Of a DNA stretch of 64,000 nucleotides, positions 44,641 through 56,391 are shown piece after piece. Made by a program: the position numbers and the translations under genes. This DNA is from Ashinkailepas kermadecensis (taxonomy: Eukaryota > Arthropoda > Thecostraca > Neolepadidae): contig JAOTOM010004383.1 in assembly GCA_034440615.1 (NCBI GenBank), positions 1 to 64,000 of the forward strand. Reading direction: 5' to 3'. Below the pieces are notes generated by a model that ran no database searches, was not told the origin of the DNA, and worked only from the letters and a program-made list of their open reading frames with translations. Numbering within the stretch: position 1 is the first letter of the stretch; every line of letters begins with the position of its first letter.

Positions 44641-44814
44641 GCCTACCAATTGAGTGCGTTGCAAAATAACCCAAGACTCTTCTTCGTCTTGTTCCAGTGT
44701 TCGTGCTTCGGCCGGTGGTCCGATTTCGGCGTGCGCGCGCATGCTAAGCTGATGTGCTGTGACGGCTGGCGGCGGTACACCTGCCGCGCCATTTTGAATG
44801 GAACTCCAGAACAA

Positions 44815-44852
44815 GTGCCTCCCCCAGATCAAACTTCCTGGATCCGCCACTG
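44815..44852 (-). mobile_element. Transposon-type right terminus
   Basis: Read on the minus strand: CAGTGGCGGATCCAGGAAGT then TTGATCTGGGGGAGG. This is the same terminus type as at 28436. The left end of this copy was not identified. Confidence 0.5.
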
Positions 44853-45490
44853 GCCGTGCACTATTGAAATGGCCATGGCTTTTGCTATGCTTCTCGGACA
44901 CCCCGCATAAACTAACAGTTCGGCGAAAGGAACTCGCCCGGAAATTAAGTCATTGTCTTAGTTTACATCTCTTCCTCGACCAATTTACAGCAAAATATTT
45001 GCATTTGAATAAGAAGTAAACAGAGGGTTTTGGTGACGAACGAGCAAGCGCGCATGGACGATTAATCTCATAGGCCGGCCGTGGGCCGAAAACCCTACCG
45101 AACATTGTGCCGTCCGACGACCGCAGATACTTTTCCGGTCCGGTGGCGTTGTAAACCGGACTTTCCATTACCCTGATGTTGCAATCTGACATTCGCTCAA
45201 GTTGTGTTCCCAAACGTGTCCTACTAGACGTGTCCATACTGGGTATTCCGAGGAGCTTCGTGACAACGGCTTTCTGTCTCCGAGCTACCCTGGCACAAAG
45301 AGACCATCGCCTTGCAAGAACGCAGCCCACGTGTTCTCCGAATTTCAGCTTGCATGTTGTTCCAGTTTCATCATGCGATGAAGTACGGCAATGCATCGTC
45401 TCCTGTCGCCCTGAACACATAAATCGCCCCAATGCTAAATGCTATCTACTTGGAGAACAACAAGCAATGAACGCGCTTTCGTGCCGCATT
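44853..45490. other. Unique DNA with a 160-codon minus-strand frame of unknown status
   Basis: The frame at 45432-44950 is non-repetitive and has mixed composition, but I recognise no motif, splice context or homologous family, so I do not call a gene. Confidence 0.4.
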
Positions 45491-45495
45491 CAACT

Positions 45496-45650
45496 AAGGA
45501 AGCAGTCAACTAAGCAAGCAGGCAACTAAGCAAGCAGTCAACTAAGCAAGCAGTCAACTAAGCAAGCAGGCAACTAAGCAAGCAGTCAACTAAGCAAGCA
45601 GTCAACTAAGCAAGCAGTCAACTAAGCCTGCAGGCAACTAAGCAAGCCTG
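45496..45650. repeat. 16-bp minisatellite, about 9-10 copies
   Basis: Units CAACTAAGCAAGCAGT and CAACTAAGCAAGCAGG alternate in a regular fashion. Confidence 0.96.
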
Positions 45651-46540
45651 CATCGGCGTCGCGCCATTAGCGCGCTACAAACGTGGCCAAATCTTTCTCA
45701 TTCGTTTCAATTTCAGCGCCGAGTCCATGCGCCGCGCCGGTTTTTGCACAGCTGTATGTTTGCCGCGGCGAAAAGCCAAACACTATCATTACGGTGGCGA
45801 TTTTCGGCTCCCTTTCAGATGCCCCGCCGAGTGAGAGTTTTTGTGGCGTTTTTTTCGCCGCCGTCGTCGCCGCAGCCGTCGACTGGGGGTATCTGCTGAA
45901 AAGGCGGGTCGTGACGGGCACCTTGCATGTGAGGAGAGATCGTCGCCAGGATCGTCACGGCCGGGCTCTGGTGGCGGTGGCTGACACCCTGAGACACTGC
46001 CCCGCCCACCGAAAAAACGGTCACCGCCAAAAACCGGCCCCAACCACCTGCCGACAACTAATGCATCCGCTTAATATACAGATTAGACGGCAGGTGATTC
46101 TGAAACGGGCGTTTCCAAGGAGGCATGGACAACTACAAAACGGCTATTGGCTTAGCTAAGCCATTTTCCCTAATGGCTTGAACATAGGTATATGTAGTTC
46201 ATGTTATTGACAATACTCACACGAGCGTTAATGCGCCTGTCCCGAACACGAAATTAAATTATTTATCACCAAAGCATTTGCGCATCGGTCATTGTATGTT
46301 TCTGGATTCAGACGGAGTGCCTGAGCAAGCGAAGCGACTGAGCGAATGAAGTCTCACAAACGAAACCGATTCAGTCCTGATCTGGTTTTTAAGGGTTTTG
46401 TTTTCACAGATTCTTCTCCATGCAGGGCACTGATTATGTAAAGCTACTTGACAAAGACTTGTGAAATAATACCTGGATTAAGCTATGTTGGAACGCACCG
46501 AATTTGCAAATTTCTGAGAAATATGGCAAAATACAGGCGA
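45651..46540. other. Unique noncoding DNA
   Basis: A 158-codon + frame at 45683-46159 begins with GTG, not ATG, and has no recognisable domain; not called. Confidence 0.5.
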
Positions 46541-46544
46541 CAGC

Positions 46545-47465
46545 TTGTGGAGGGTCAGTCCGCCTGCCCCATCTGTCAGACCGGACGGTGCCGGTGACAA
46601 GTGGAGGGTGGATCAGACCGCCTGCCTCATCTGTCAGACCGGACGGTGCCGGTGACAGCCTGTGGACGGTCAGACCGCCTGCCTCATCTGTCAGGCCGGA
46701 CGGTGCCGGTGACAGCCTGTGGAGGGTCAGACCGCCTGCCTCATCTGACAGACCGGATGGTGCCGGTGACAAGTGGAGGGTGGGTCAGACCGCCTGCCTC
46801 ATCTGTCAGACCGGACGGTGCCGGTGACAGCCTGTGGAGGGTAAGACCGCCTGCCTCATCTGTCAGACCGGACGGTGCCTGTGACAGCCTGTGGAGGGTA
46901 AGACTGCCTGCCTCATCTGTCAGGCCGGACGGTGCCGGTGACAGCTTGTGGAGGATCAGACCGACTACCTCATCTGTCAGGCCGGACGGTGCCGGTGACA
47001 GCCTGTGGAGGGTCAGACCGCCTGCCTCATCTGTCAGACCGGACGGTGCCTGTGACAGCCTGTGGAGGGTAAGACTGCCTGCCTCATCTGTCAGGCCGGA
47101 CGGTGCCGGTGACAGCCTGTGGAGGATCAGACCGACTACCTCATCTGTCAGACCGGACGGTGCCGGTGACAGCCTGTGGAGGGTCAGACCGCCTGCCTCA
47201 TCTGACAGACCGGACGGTGCCGGTGACAGGTGGAGGGTCAGACCGCCTGCCTCATCTGACAGACCGGATGGTGCCGGTGACAAGTGGAGGGTGGGTCAGA
47301 CCGCCTGCCTCATCTGTCAGACCGGACGGTGCCTGTGACAGCCTGTGGAGGGTAAGACTGCCTGCCTCATCTGTCAGGCCGGACGGTGCCGGTGACAGCT
47401 TGTGGAGGGTCAGACCGCCTGCCTCATCCGACAGGCCGGATGGTGCCGGTGACAGGTGGAAGGTC
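46545..47465. repeat. 57-bp minisatellite, about 16 copies
   Basis: Units contain GCCTGTGGAGGGTCAGACCG, CCTGCCTCATCTGTCAG and CCGGACGGTGCCGGTGACA. Some units are shortened to AAGTGGAGGGTGG. A marker (GTGCCTGTGACAGCCTG, then GTAAGACTGCC) recurs at about 46875 and 47046, 171 bp or three units apart, and again near 47330. Confidence 0.97.
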
Positions 47466-47779
47466 AGACCACCTCTCCGGCTGCACCTGTCTGCTGTTTG
47501 CTCCCTGCACAGGTTCCTTACACCGCAGGCACCGTTTGATGGCCTTGTCTCAGCAGTGAAGCAGCATATCAGGTCCCTGTACCCTTCGAGCCCGACTACC
47601 GCAGCAATCCTCCCGCTGCCCTCTCGCTCCTCCAGGAGCGTCCCCACCGCACCACACTAAACGGAGGCAATCGGTCGGCCTGCCGCCCGGACCGGGCGCC
47701 GCCCTGGACAGGAAGCCGTGCCGACGGCCCTGGGCAGCAGCCGATTGCCGCCGATTGGAGCGGCCGCCGGCGGCGCGTC
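47466..47779. other. Unique GC-rich noncoding DNA
   Basis: Becomes very CpG-rich toward 47690-47780. No gene recognised. Confidence 0.45.
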
Positions 47780-48005
47780 TGATACGATCTGCGCCGCCGC
47801 GCGCGCGATCCGCTGGAAAAAAAAGAAAAAAAACCGGCCGCTGCCGGCGGCGCGTGTTATAAAAGAAATGGCCGCCGGGGGGCGCCGCTTGTTCCGCGCG
47901 TGGACGCTCATTGTTGACCGCGCGCGCGATCAGCTGGAGAAAGACGAAGAAAACCGGCCGGCTGCCGCTGGCGGCGCGTCCTGCACCGTCGGCGTCGCTG
48001 CTCCC
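47780..48005. repeat. About 120-bp GC-rich duplication
   Basis: CGCGCGCGATC(C/A)(G)CTGGA, an A-rich stretch, then AAAACCGGCCG and GGCGGCGCGT occurs near 47798 and again near 47918. Confidence 0.8.
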
Positions 48006-48014
48006 GAGCCGTGC

Positions 48015-48595
48015 CGGCCACCGGGCCGACCCGACCACCGGGCCGACCCGACCACCGGGCCGACCCGGCCACCGGGCTGACTCAGCCACCGGGCCGACCC
48101 AGCCACCGGGCCGACCCGGCCACCGAGCCGACCCAGCCACCGGGCCGACCCGGCCACCGGGCCGACCCAGCCACCGGGCCGACCCAGCCACCGGGCCGAC
48201 CCAGCCACCGGGCCGACCCGACCACCGAGCCGACCCGGCCACCGGGCCGACCCGACCATCGGGCCGACCCGGCCACGGGGCCGACCCGACCACCGAGCCG
48301 ACCCGACCACCGGGCCGACCCGGCCACCGAGCCGACCCGGCCACCGGGCCGACCCGGCCACCGGGCCGACCCGGCCACCGGGCCGACCCAGCCACCGGGC
48401 CGACCCGGCCACCGGGCCGACCCGGCCACCGGGCCGACCCGGCCACCGAGCCGACCCGGCCACCGAGCCGACCCAGCCACCGGGCCGACCCGACCACCAA
48501 GCCGACCCAGCCACCGGGCCGACCCGGCCACCGGGCCGACCCGGCCACCGAGCCGACCCGGCCACCGAGCCGACCCGGCCACCGGGCCGACTCTA
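48015..48595. repeat. 17-bp minisatellite, about 34 units
   Basis: Units ACCGGGCCGACCCGGCC with A/G variants. Because stops are absent from the unit in every phase, all six frames stay open, giving frames of 180-450 codons that are artefacts. Confidence 0.97.
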
Positions 48596-49372
48596 GGCTG
48601 CTGCAACAGTGTCCGATGTGACCCGACCACCGGGTCGACTCAGGCTGCTGCAAGTGCGGATGTGACCCGGCCACCGGGCCGACTCTAGGCTGCTGCAACA
48701 GTGTCCGATGTGACCCGACCACCGGGTCGACTCTGAGGCTGCTGCAACATTGTCCGATGTGACCCGGCCACCGGGCCGACCCGGCCACCGAGCCGCCCGG
48801 GGCCGACCCGGCCACCGGGTCGACTCTAGGCTGCTGCAACAGTGTCGGATGTGACCCGGCCACCGGGTCGACTCTAGGCTGCTGCAACAGTGTCGGATGT
48901 GACCCGGCCACCGGGTCGACTCTAGGCTGCTACAACAGTGTCCGATGTGACCCGGCCACCGGGCCGACTCTAGGCTGCTGCAACAGTGTCCGATGTGACC
49001 CGACCACCGGGCCGACTCTAGGCTGCTGCAACAGTGTCGGATGTGACCCGACCACCGGGTCGACTCTAGGCTGCTGCAACAGTGTCGGATGTGACCCGAC
49101 CACCGGGCCGACTCTAGGCTGCTGCAACAGTGTCCGATGTGACCCGACCACCGGGCCGACTCTAGGCTGCTGCAACAGTGTCCGATGTGACCCGACCACC
49201 GGGCCGACTCTAGGCTGCTGCAACAGTGTCGGATATGACCCGACCACCGGGCCGACTCTAGGCTGCTACAACAGTGTCCGATGTGACCCGGCCACCCGGC
49301 CGACTCTAGGCTGCTAAAACAGTGTCGGATATGACCCGACCACCAGGCCGACTCTAGGCTGCTGCAACAGTG
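48596..49372. repeat. 48-bp minisatellite, about 15 units, built on the 17-bp unit
   Basis: Each unit is a 17-bp-type block (GACCACCGGGCCGAC) joined to CTCTAGGCTGCTGCAACAGT and GTC(C/G)GATGTGACCC. The two arrays are contiguous, and a short run of 17-bp units reappears at about 48760-48820. Confidence 0.97.
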
Positions 49373-50635
49373 TTGGTGATCGTCAGCAGTACAGGCACGT
49401 GTGTGGAGAAGGTGATGAGCGATGTAGCAGGCACGTGTGTGGAGGACCAGTACTGTTGCACTGGAGGACCTCGGCACCTAACTGATGGACGTGACGTCGA
49501 GATCACACTGTGGCAGTGGGGCGGTGGTGACGACTCACATCCGGGTGAACCGGGAGGTGGTTGCAGGATAAATATTTGTCGGTTCGATGCCGACTGCCAG
49601 GCCGCTGTAGTGGGCATGGGAACGTCTTTGTCGTCAGGTGTGCCAGCTACTCGCAAAATATTTTTGACGTTGGCGTCGGGAAAATGCTGAATAACCTGGT
49701 GACTTCCACTCTGCAGGATGTGCAGCCGGGCTACAAATCGGGTTTCCGTTAGCGGGAATGTCTGACTGGTAACACAGCCAACATGAGACTCGGGCCTGCG
49801 TCAGGTACTGTTGTGAGTCTTGGCTGAACTGAAACACACTGCGCATGTAATTGATGCTAGGCATCGTCCGAAAAGAGGCGGCTTTTCCGGCTTTCCACGC
49901 AGTTACAATGGCAGACAATGGCCGGTAGAGGTGGCAAGGAAGGACAGCTAACTGACTCTACTATCATAACGGTGGTAGGCCCTATTGTAGTGCTACGGAA
50001 AAATATACATTGCAGAATCTACCACAGTCCTTGTAGAACATTACAGGCATGATGGTAGTCAGACCGAGGCCGTGGTGGACGGAAGGGATAACGGAGCACC
50101 GGGTAGCCCAAAGAATATTCTGAGATTCAGTTTGCAAGCAAATGACGGGTCAAACATGGCTATCTGCATATATTATGCCAATACTGAATTCATATACAGT
50201 TGCTATTTTTGGGGCATTTCCACCTATTTCCCCAATGTAATCCTACTGAAAATACAAATTGTTTGAATACACGTTTGTTCTTTTTCTGTGGCGATGTTGC
50301 ATGTGCATGTGCATGACTGTTTGTGTACCCGCCATTTCCCACCAATGCTTTTAAACTGCTCAGTTTGGTATGGAGAGCGACCGGCAACAGGTGGATGAAT
50401 AGCTGGTGTAAGCGCATCTCTACTGAGTGAGTTAGCACATGGTGACAGAGCCATGGGCGGCGAATGCGGCACGTCAAGGCCGGGTGTAAGAAGCCATCCC
50501 AGGCGTCTGCAGTCACGTCGTCTGGAGGTGATGTGGTCGCCCTGGAGGAGGTGGCAGCGTCTCCCACAGCCGCGAGCACCGCCCGGCTCATGTGTTCACC
50601 AACACACCGGAGACGACCGCTTACGCCACTGTGTT
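49373..50635. other. Unique noncoding DNA
   Basis: No gene recognised; a GCACGTGTGTGGAG motif occurs twice near 49396 and 49431. Confidence 0.5.
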
Positions 50636-50637
50636 CT

Positions 50638-51232
50638 CAGGTGAAGCTGGCACATACTGCCACAGCTGTCTGCTGCAGCTTGAAGCTGACACATACTGCC
50701 ACAGCTGACTGCTTCAGCTTGAAGCTGACACATACTGCCACAGCTGTCTGCTTCATTAACTGCCACAGCTGTCTGCTGCAGCTTGAAGCTGACACATATG
50801 CCACAGCTGTCATACTGCCACAGCTGACTGCTGCAGCTTGAAGCTGACACATACTGCCACAGCTGCCTGCTTCAGCTTGAAGCTGACACATACTGCCACA
50901 GCTGTCTGCTGCAGCTTGAAGCTGACACATACTGCCACAGCTGACTGCTGCAGCTTGAAGCTGACACATACTGCCACAGCTGACTGCTGCAGCTTGAAGC
51001 TGACACATACTGCCACAGCTGACTGCTGCAGCTTGAAGCTGACACATATTGCCACAGCTGTCTGCTGCAGCTTGAAGCTGACACATACTGCCACAGCTGA
51101 CTGCTGCAGCTTGAAGCTGACACATACTGCCACAGCTGTCTGCTGCAGCTTGCAGCTGACGCATACTGCCACAGCTGACTGCTGCAGCTTGAAGCTGGCA
51201 CATACTGCCACAGCTGTCTGCTTCAGCTTGTA
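50638..51232. repeat. 39-bp minisatellite, about 15 copies
   Basis: Units contain GAAGCTGACACATACTGCCA then CAGCTG(A/T)CTGCTGCAGCTT. Every unit carries the palindromes CAGCTG and CTGCAG. Some units at the left are shortened. Long frames in both strands are artefacts. Confidence 0.97.
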
Positions 51233-51445
51233 GAAGCGATGCAGTGTTTGACTATTGTTGGCTGAAGACTTAGCACGCATGCCGCAGGGTGCGGCGTGAC
51301 GGACTGTCAAGTTGGTGTGAACACGAACTGTTTCTCTGCCTGCAACGCCCTACAACCAAAACACCAGAATTGGTTGCAATGTTGTGGCATCTGGATAAAC
51401 GATGACAATGCGATATAAATTACCATTCAACTTGAAACTGTTCGT

Positions 51446-51561
51446 GATATTTACCAACGCTTCTGATATTGCCTTCATCAGAATGCAATCTTTTCCGTTA
51501 TCAGGGCATCAGGTTTTCGAAGACGGTGTACCCTGATGAAGGCAATAGCGTTGGCAAATAT
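51446..51561. repeat. Imperfect inverted repeat with hammerhead-like words
   Basis: The right arm CCTGATGAAGGCAATAGCGT then TGGCAAATAT (51532-51561) is matched in inverted orientation by the left arm, which reads on the minus strand CTGATGAAGGCAATATCAGA then AGCGTTGGTAAATATC (51482-51446). CTGATGA and a following GAAGCGTTGG resemble conserved words of hammerhead ribozymes carried by Penelope-like elements (inference); the exact GAAA is missing. Confidence 0.6.
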
Positions 51562-51769
51562 AACAAGGAGTCTTAATTTGAACATCAATTTATGTCTCAT
51601 CGTCATCTATCACCCCAAACGCCAGAAGTTCTATCGGGCGGACTGGGAAATATTTTACATGAATGGACACCTATGCAGCGTTTGCTTATCCTTAGTGGCG
51701 CAGCGATATGCACCAGATAAATTTTTGAAGCCTTGCGTTTTTCAGCACTTATTTTTTTGCATAGATGTC

Positions 51770-52525
51770 CATCAGAGCTAAAATCGAAATGCAATTTCAA
51801 AATAGAAATCACATATTTGCCCCGTTTTCCCGGTCAGATCACCACACCCCATCTGGGAGGGGGGGCTCCTTATGCCCTCATCTAATCTCAAAGCTAAGCG
51901 TGGCACGAAAACAAAAAGGTGTCATCGGAAAGCGCACGAAGAGTAGGGTCCGAAACCACCCTACTACTGACTACATGTTTTTGGCTCTGGGGTGTTCATT
52001 TTTGGTATTTTAAGAACAAAACTTTCCAAAATGAGGAAAGGAAAGCGAAATCGGCCATGATCCCGAAATGTTTGTCCATCTAAAAAAATGTGTTTTTTTA
52101 CACTTGCAAAATTTTGAGCTTTCGATGTTCTTAATTTGTGTTCTACTAATCGGTAGAGCGCACTGAGAAACATTGTTTTATGTCAGCTTAGTCTCATAAG
52201 AAGTGTTTATTTTTAGCTAGAATCCCTGATTGATTTATCTCTGATGGGCGAATATGCCAACATAAATAAGTCATCAAAAAACACAAAAATCCATCAATTG
52301 GTTTGGTGCGTTTCATTGCATCTCTAAAGATAAGTAAACGCGGAACATTTCATTGAAATATCTTTACCCGTCAAAGCGTGATGACTGAATGAACGTTTTT
52401 GGAGGTGACCTCACTTGACCTTGACTAACTCGGTGGCCGTGGATGACCTGATCTCAAAATTTGCACACCACATGTTAAATTGGTGTGGGAAAAGGTATGA
52501 CAAATTTCGGCGTGCTGCTGACGTG
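51770..52525 (+). mobile_element. Dispersed repeat family, copy C
   Basis: Aligns over its length with copy B (41420-42230) in the same orientation, and its right third with copy A (10797-11068, minus). Copy C carries indels relative to B but the block order is unchanged. Confidence 0.85.
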
Positions 52526-52621
52526 AGTTTAGGGCAATACGATTCAATCAACATTCAGCATGTCACCACATGGCAGATCACCACATCGGAGCCCCAGATA
52601 CTCACTGTTGAAGCCTAAAGC

Positions 52622-54250
52622 AGCCGTGGTGAGGCTGCAAGGTGTCCGTTGAGGGTTGTGTATTGGTTCCACATTACGGTCTGCGAGGTGTCCAGTGAGG
52701 GTTGTGTATTGGTTCCACATTACGGTCTGCAAGGTGTCCGTTGAGGGTTGTGTATTGGTTCCACATTACGGTCTGCGAGGTGTCCAGTGAGGGTTGTGTA
52801 TTGGTTCCACATTACGGTCTGCGAGGTGTCCAGTGAGGGTTGTTCCACATTACGGTCTGCGAGGTGTCCAGTGAGGGCTGTTCCACATTACGGTCTGCGA
52901 GGTGTCCAGTGAGGGTTGTTCCACATTACGGTCTGCGAGGTGTCCAGTGAGGGCTGTTCCACATTACGGTCTGCGAGGTATCCAGTGAGGGTTGTTCCAC
53001 ATTACGGTCTGCGAGGTGTCCAGTGAGGGCTGCTCCACATTACGGTCTGCGAGGTGTCCAGTGAGGGCTGTTCCACATTACGGTCTGCGAGGTGTCCAGT
53101 GAGGGTTGTTCCACATTACGGTCTGCGAGGTGTCCAGTGAGGGCTGCTCCACATTAAGGTCTGCGAGGTGTCCAGTGAGGGTTGTTCCACATTACGGTCT
53201 GCGAGGTGTCCAGTGAGGGCTGCTCCACATTACGGTCTGCGAGGTATCCAGTGAGGGCTGCTCCACATTACGGTCTGCGAGGTGTCCAGTGAGGGCTGCT
53301 CCACATTACGGTCTGCGAGGTGTCCGATGAGGGTTGTTCCACATTACTGTTTGCGAGGTGTCTGATGAGGGTTTTCTTCCTTTTCGGTTGGGCAGTGGGT
53401 TCCACATTACGGTCTGCGAGGTGTCCAGTGAGGGCTGTTCCACATTACGGTCTGCGAGGTGTCCGATGAGGGTTGTTCCACATTACTGTTTGCGAGGTGT
53501 CTGATGAGGGTTGTTCCACATTACGGTCTGCGAGGTATCCAGTGAGGGTTGTTCCACATTACGGTCTGCGAGGTGTCCAGTGAGGGCTGTTCCACATTAC
53601 GGTCTGCGAGGTGTCCAGTGAGGGTTGTTCCACATTACGGTCTGCGAGGTGTCCAGTGAGGGCTGTTCCACATTACGGTCTGCGAGGCATCCAGTGAGAG
53701 TTGTTCCACATTACGGTCTGCGAGGTGTCCAGTGAGGGCTGTTCCACATTACGGTCTGCGAGGTGTCCAGTGAGGGTTGTTCCACATTACGGTCTGCGAG
53801 GTGTCCAGTGAGGGTTGTTCCACATTACGGTCTGCGAGGTGTCCAGTGAGGGTTGTTCCACATTACGGTCTGCGAGGTGTCCAGTGAGGGTTGTTCCACA
53901 TTACGGTCTGCGAGGTGTCCGATGAGGGTTGTTCCACATTACTGTTTGCGAGGTGTCTGATGAGGGTTGTTCCACATTACGGTCTGCGAGGTGTCCAGTG
54001 AGGGTTGTTCCACATTACGGTCTGCGAGGTGTCCGATGAGGGTTGTTCCACATTACTCTTTGCGAGGTGTCTGATGAGGGTTGTTCCACATTACGGTCTG
54101 CGAGGTGTCCAGTGAGGGTTGTTCCACATTACGGTCTGCGAGGTGTCCAGTGAGGGTTGTTCCACATTACGGTCTGCGAGGTGTCCAGTGGGGGTTGTTC
54201 CACATTACGGTCTGCGAGGCGTCCGATGAGGGTTGTTTATTGGTTCCATA
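52622..54250. repeat. 39-bp minisatellite (45 bp at the left edge), about 41 copies
   Basis: Units contain TTCCACATTACGGTCTGCGA then GGTGTCCAGTGAGGG. The first few units have an extra GTATTG, making 45 bp, and the last one regains it. Variants TACTGTTTGCGAGGTGTCTG and GGTATCC recur. One unit near 53362-53400 contains an inserted TTCCTTTTCGG stretch. Confidence 0.98.
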
Positions 54251-54435
54251 TTACGGTCTCTTCGACTGGCTTCGGCCACTTGGAGACTACCGGATGATGA
54301 GGACCGATACAATAGTTAACAGATAGGATGCGAGGCGGAGTAGGGAAAGTGGATGAACCTGTCGGAAGACAGTTCGGTCACCAATGTAAGCCGTCCGCAC
54401 TTGCGGTCACGTTTCGCTCGTCGCTCCGCACTCTT

Positions 54436-54439
54436 TCTA

Positions 54440-54523
<84 letters not shown>

Positions 54524-54625
54524 CTCTCTCTCTCTCTCTCTTTCCCTCCCTCCCTCTCTCTCTCTCTCTCTCTCTATTTCTTTCTTTCTTTCTTTCTTTC
54601 TCTCTCTCTCTCTCGCCTTCTCTCT
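54436..54625. repeat. (CT)n-rich microsatellite
   Basis: About 80 bases of pure CT, then CT with CCCT and TTTC interruptions. Confidence 0.97.
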
Positions 54626-54999
54626 CTTTATTCGCGACTGCAGGATTCATTTCTATGGCGACCAAAGACTGTTCGAAGTAGCCGATAATCCTCAGGCTCG
54701 CGTGGATGCTGTCCCGGCGGTGCTCCCAGATCCAGCTGAGTCTATCCCCGCTAAACACGCGATCCAACGTTGTTCGACACCGATACGTCTGCACCGACGG
54801 TGCAAAATGCCCGCTCCAATCTGGTCCAAAGCTGCGATACAAGTCTGCGACACACGGCATAGCGTGACCGCCACACTGAGACGTGGCGTCACCGTCCCGG
54901 AAGATGATCTGGTAATGCGTGCCTCTCTGTCACAACAGTACCGTGTGACTCTCCAGCCAAAGTGGGCGGTCCTGAGAACAAGGTCGGCCGACACCAGCC

Positions 55000-55258
55000 G
55001 GGGTCTGACCGTCCTCGCCGATCAAAAGGTCAGTCGACACCAGCCGGGGTCCGACTGTCCTCGCCGATCAAAAGGTCAGTCGACACCAGCCGGGGTCCGA
55101 CTGTCCTCGCCGATCAAAAAGTCAGTCGACACCAGCCGTGGTCCGACTGTCCTCGCCGATCAAAAGGTCAGTGGACACCACCCGTGGTCCGACTGTCCTC
55201 GCCGATCAAAAGGTCAGCGAACACCAGCCGTGATCCGACTGTCCTCGCCGATCAAAAG
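55000..55258. repeat. 46-bp minisatellite, about 6 copies
   Basis: Units contain GACACCAGCCGGGGTC then TGTCCTCGCCGATCAAAAGG. Confidence 0.96.
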
Positions 55259-55696
55259 GTGACGCTGGGCCTTATTTGGCCGGTGGGGGAATGACTGATG
55301 ATGAGGTTGGAGTGTGTGGAGGTCACGACATTCGGACAGTTAAGTGCTGCCGGCTGCCACAGACTAAACGCCCGAACACTTTATAAATTGCCCTCCGATA
55401 CATCGCCTGCGGTCCCATGGTGTGATTATGTGCGTGGACATCGACACGGGATGGAATCGACATGGGTGTGTGGGTGTTGCCATGCTATGGGGTGTGTGAA
55501 GGTTTGCTTAGGTGTGTGCTTGCTGGCCTGTATGGGTGTAGTCCATAGAGCAAGTGGAGTATTTTGCTGGCTGGCAAGGAGGGACAAACATTGTTTCTTT
55601 TTGTGTTGATAACCACCACAACATGACAACAAGTTGCTTCGACAAGGAGATTAACATACGTTTGAGTGAAAAAGTGGTTGCATTTGCATTTAATCA

Positions 55697-55700
<4 letters not shown>
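55259..55700. other. Unique noncoding DNA
   Basis: Nothing recognised. Confidence 0.5.
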
Positions 55701-55970
<270 letters not shown>

Positions 55971-55977
55971 ATACGCG

Positions 55978-56168
55978 GAGTGTGACATGGCTGTGTGAGG
56001 TGTGTGACACGGCTGTGTGAGGTGTGTGACACGGCTGTGTGAGGTGTGTGACACGGCTGTGTGAGGTGTGTGACATGGCTGTGTGAGGTGTGTGACACGG
56101 CTGTGTGAGGTGTGTGACACGGCTGTGAGAGGTGTGTGACACGGCTGTGTGAGGTGTGTGACACGGTT
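55978..56168. repeat. 22-bp minisatellite, left block (about 9 copies)
   Basis: Units GACACGGCTGTGTGAGGTGT plus GT. Starts directly after the AT microsatellite. Confidence 0.96.
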
Positions 56169-56391
56169 TGTGGTGGTGCACGCTTAGTCCTCACTGTCTG
56201 CTAGCGATGCACTGATGATCACGGTATCTTTATTCACTGTCCAAGGTTCGGCTATACACGCTGTTGTCTCGAGGCTTGTCCTGACGCGACTGGCCCTGTC
56301 GGGGCGGACAGTCGGGAGTGGGTCGCGCGTCCGTGGTGCCATAACCATAAACCACGGCCCGCGCGCCGCACATGCGACACACGCACAACAC
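56169..56391. other. Unique 223-bp insert splitting the 22-bp array
   Basis: Sequence unrelated to the repeat on either side. I see no terminal inverted repeat, tail or coding motif. It could be an insertion, or two independently amplified blocks may flank old unique DNA. Confidence 0.6.

Noticed and set aside
44950..45432. 160-codon minus-strand frame in unique DNA
   Set aside because: Mixed composition but no motif, no splice context and no supporting neighbour; insufficient to call a gene.
45683..46159. 158-codon + frame
   Set aside because: Starts with GTG, not used for ordinary initiation in eukaryotic nuclear genes, and shows no domain.
47550..48911. 453-codon minus-strand frame, Gly/Arg/Pro-rich
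   Set aside because: The 17-bp repeat has no stop codon in any phase, so long frames arise in all directions.
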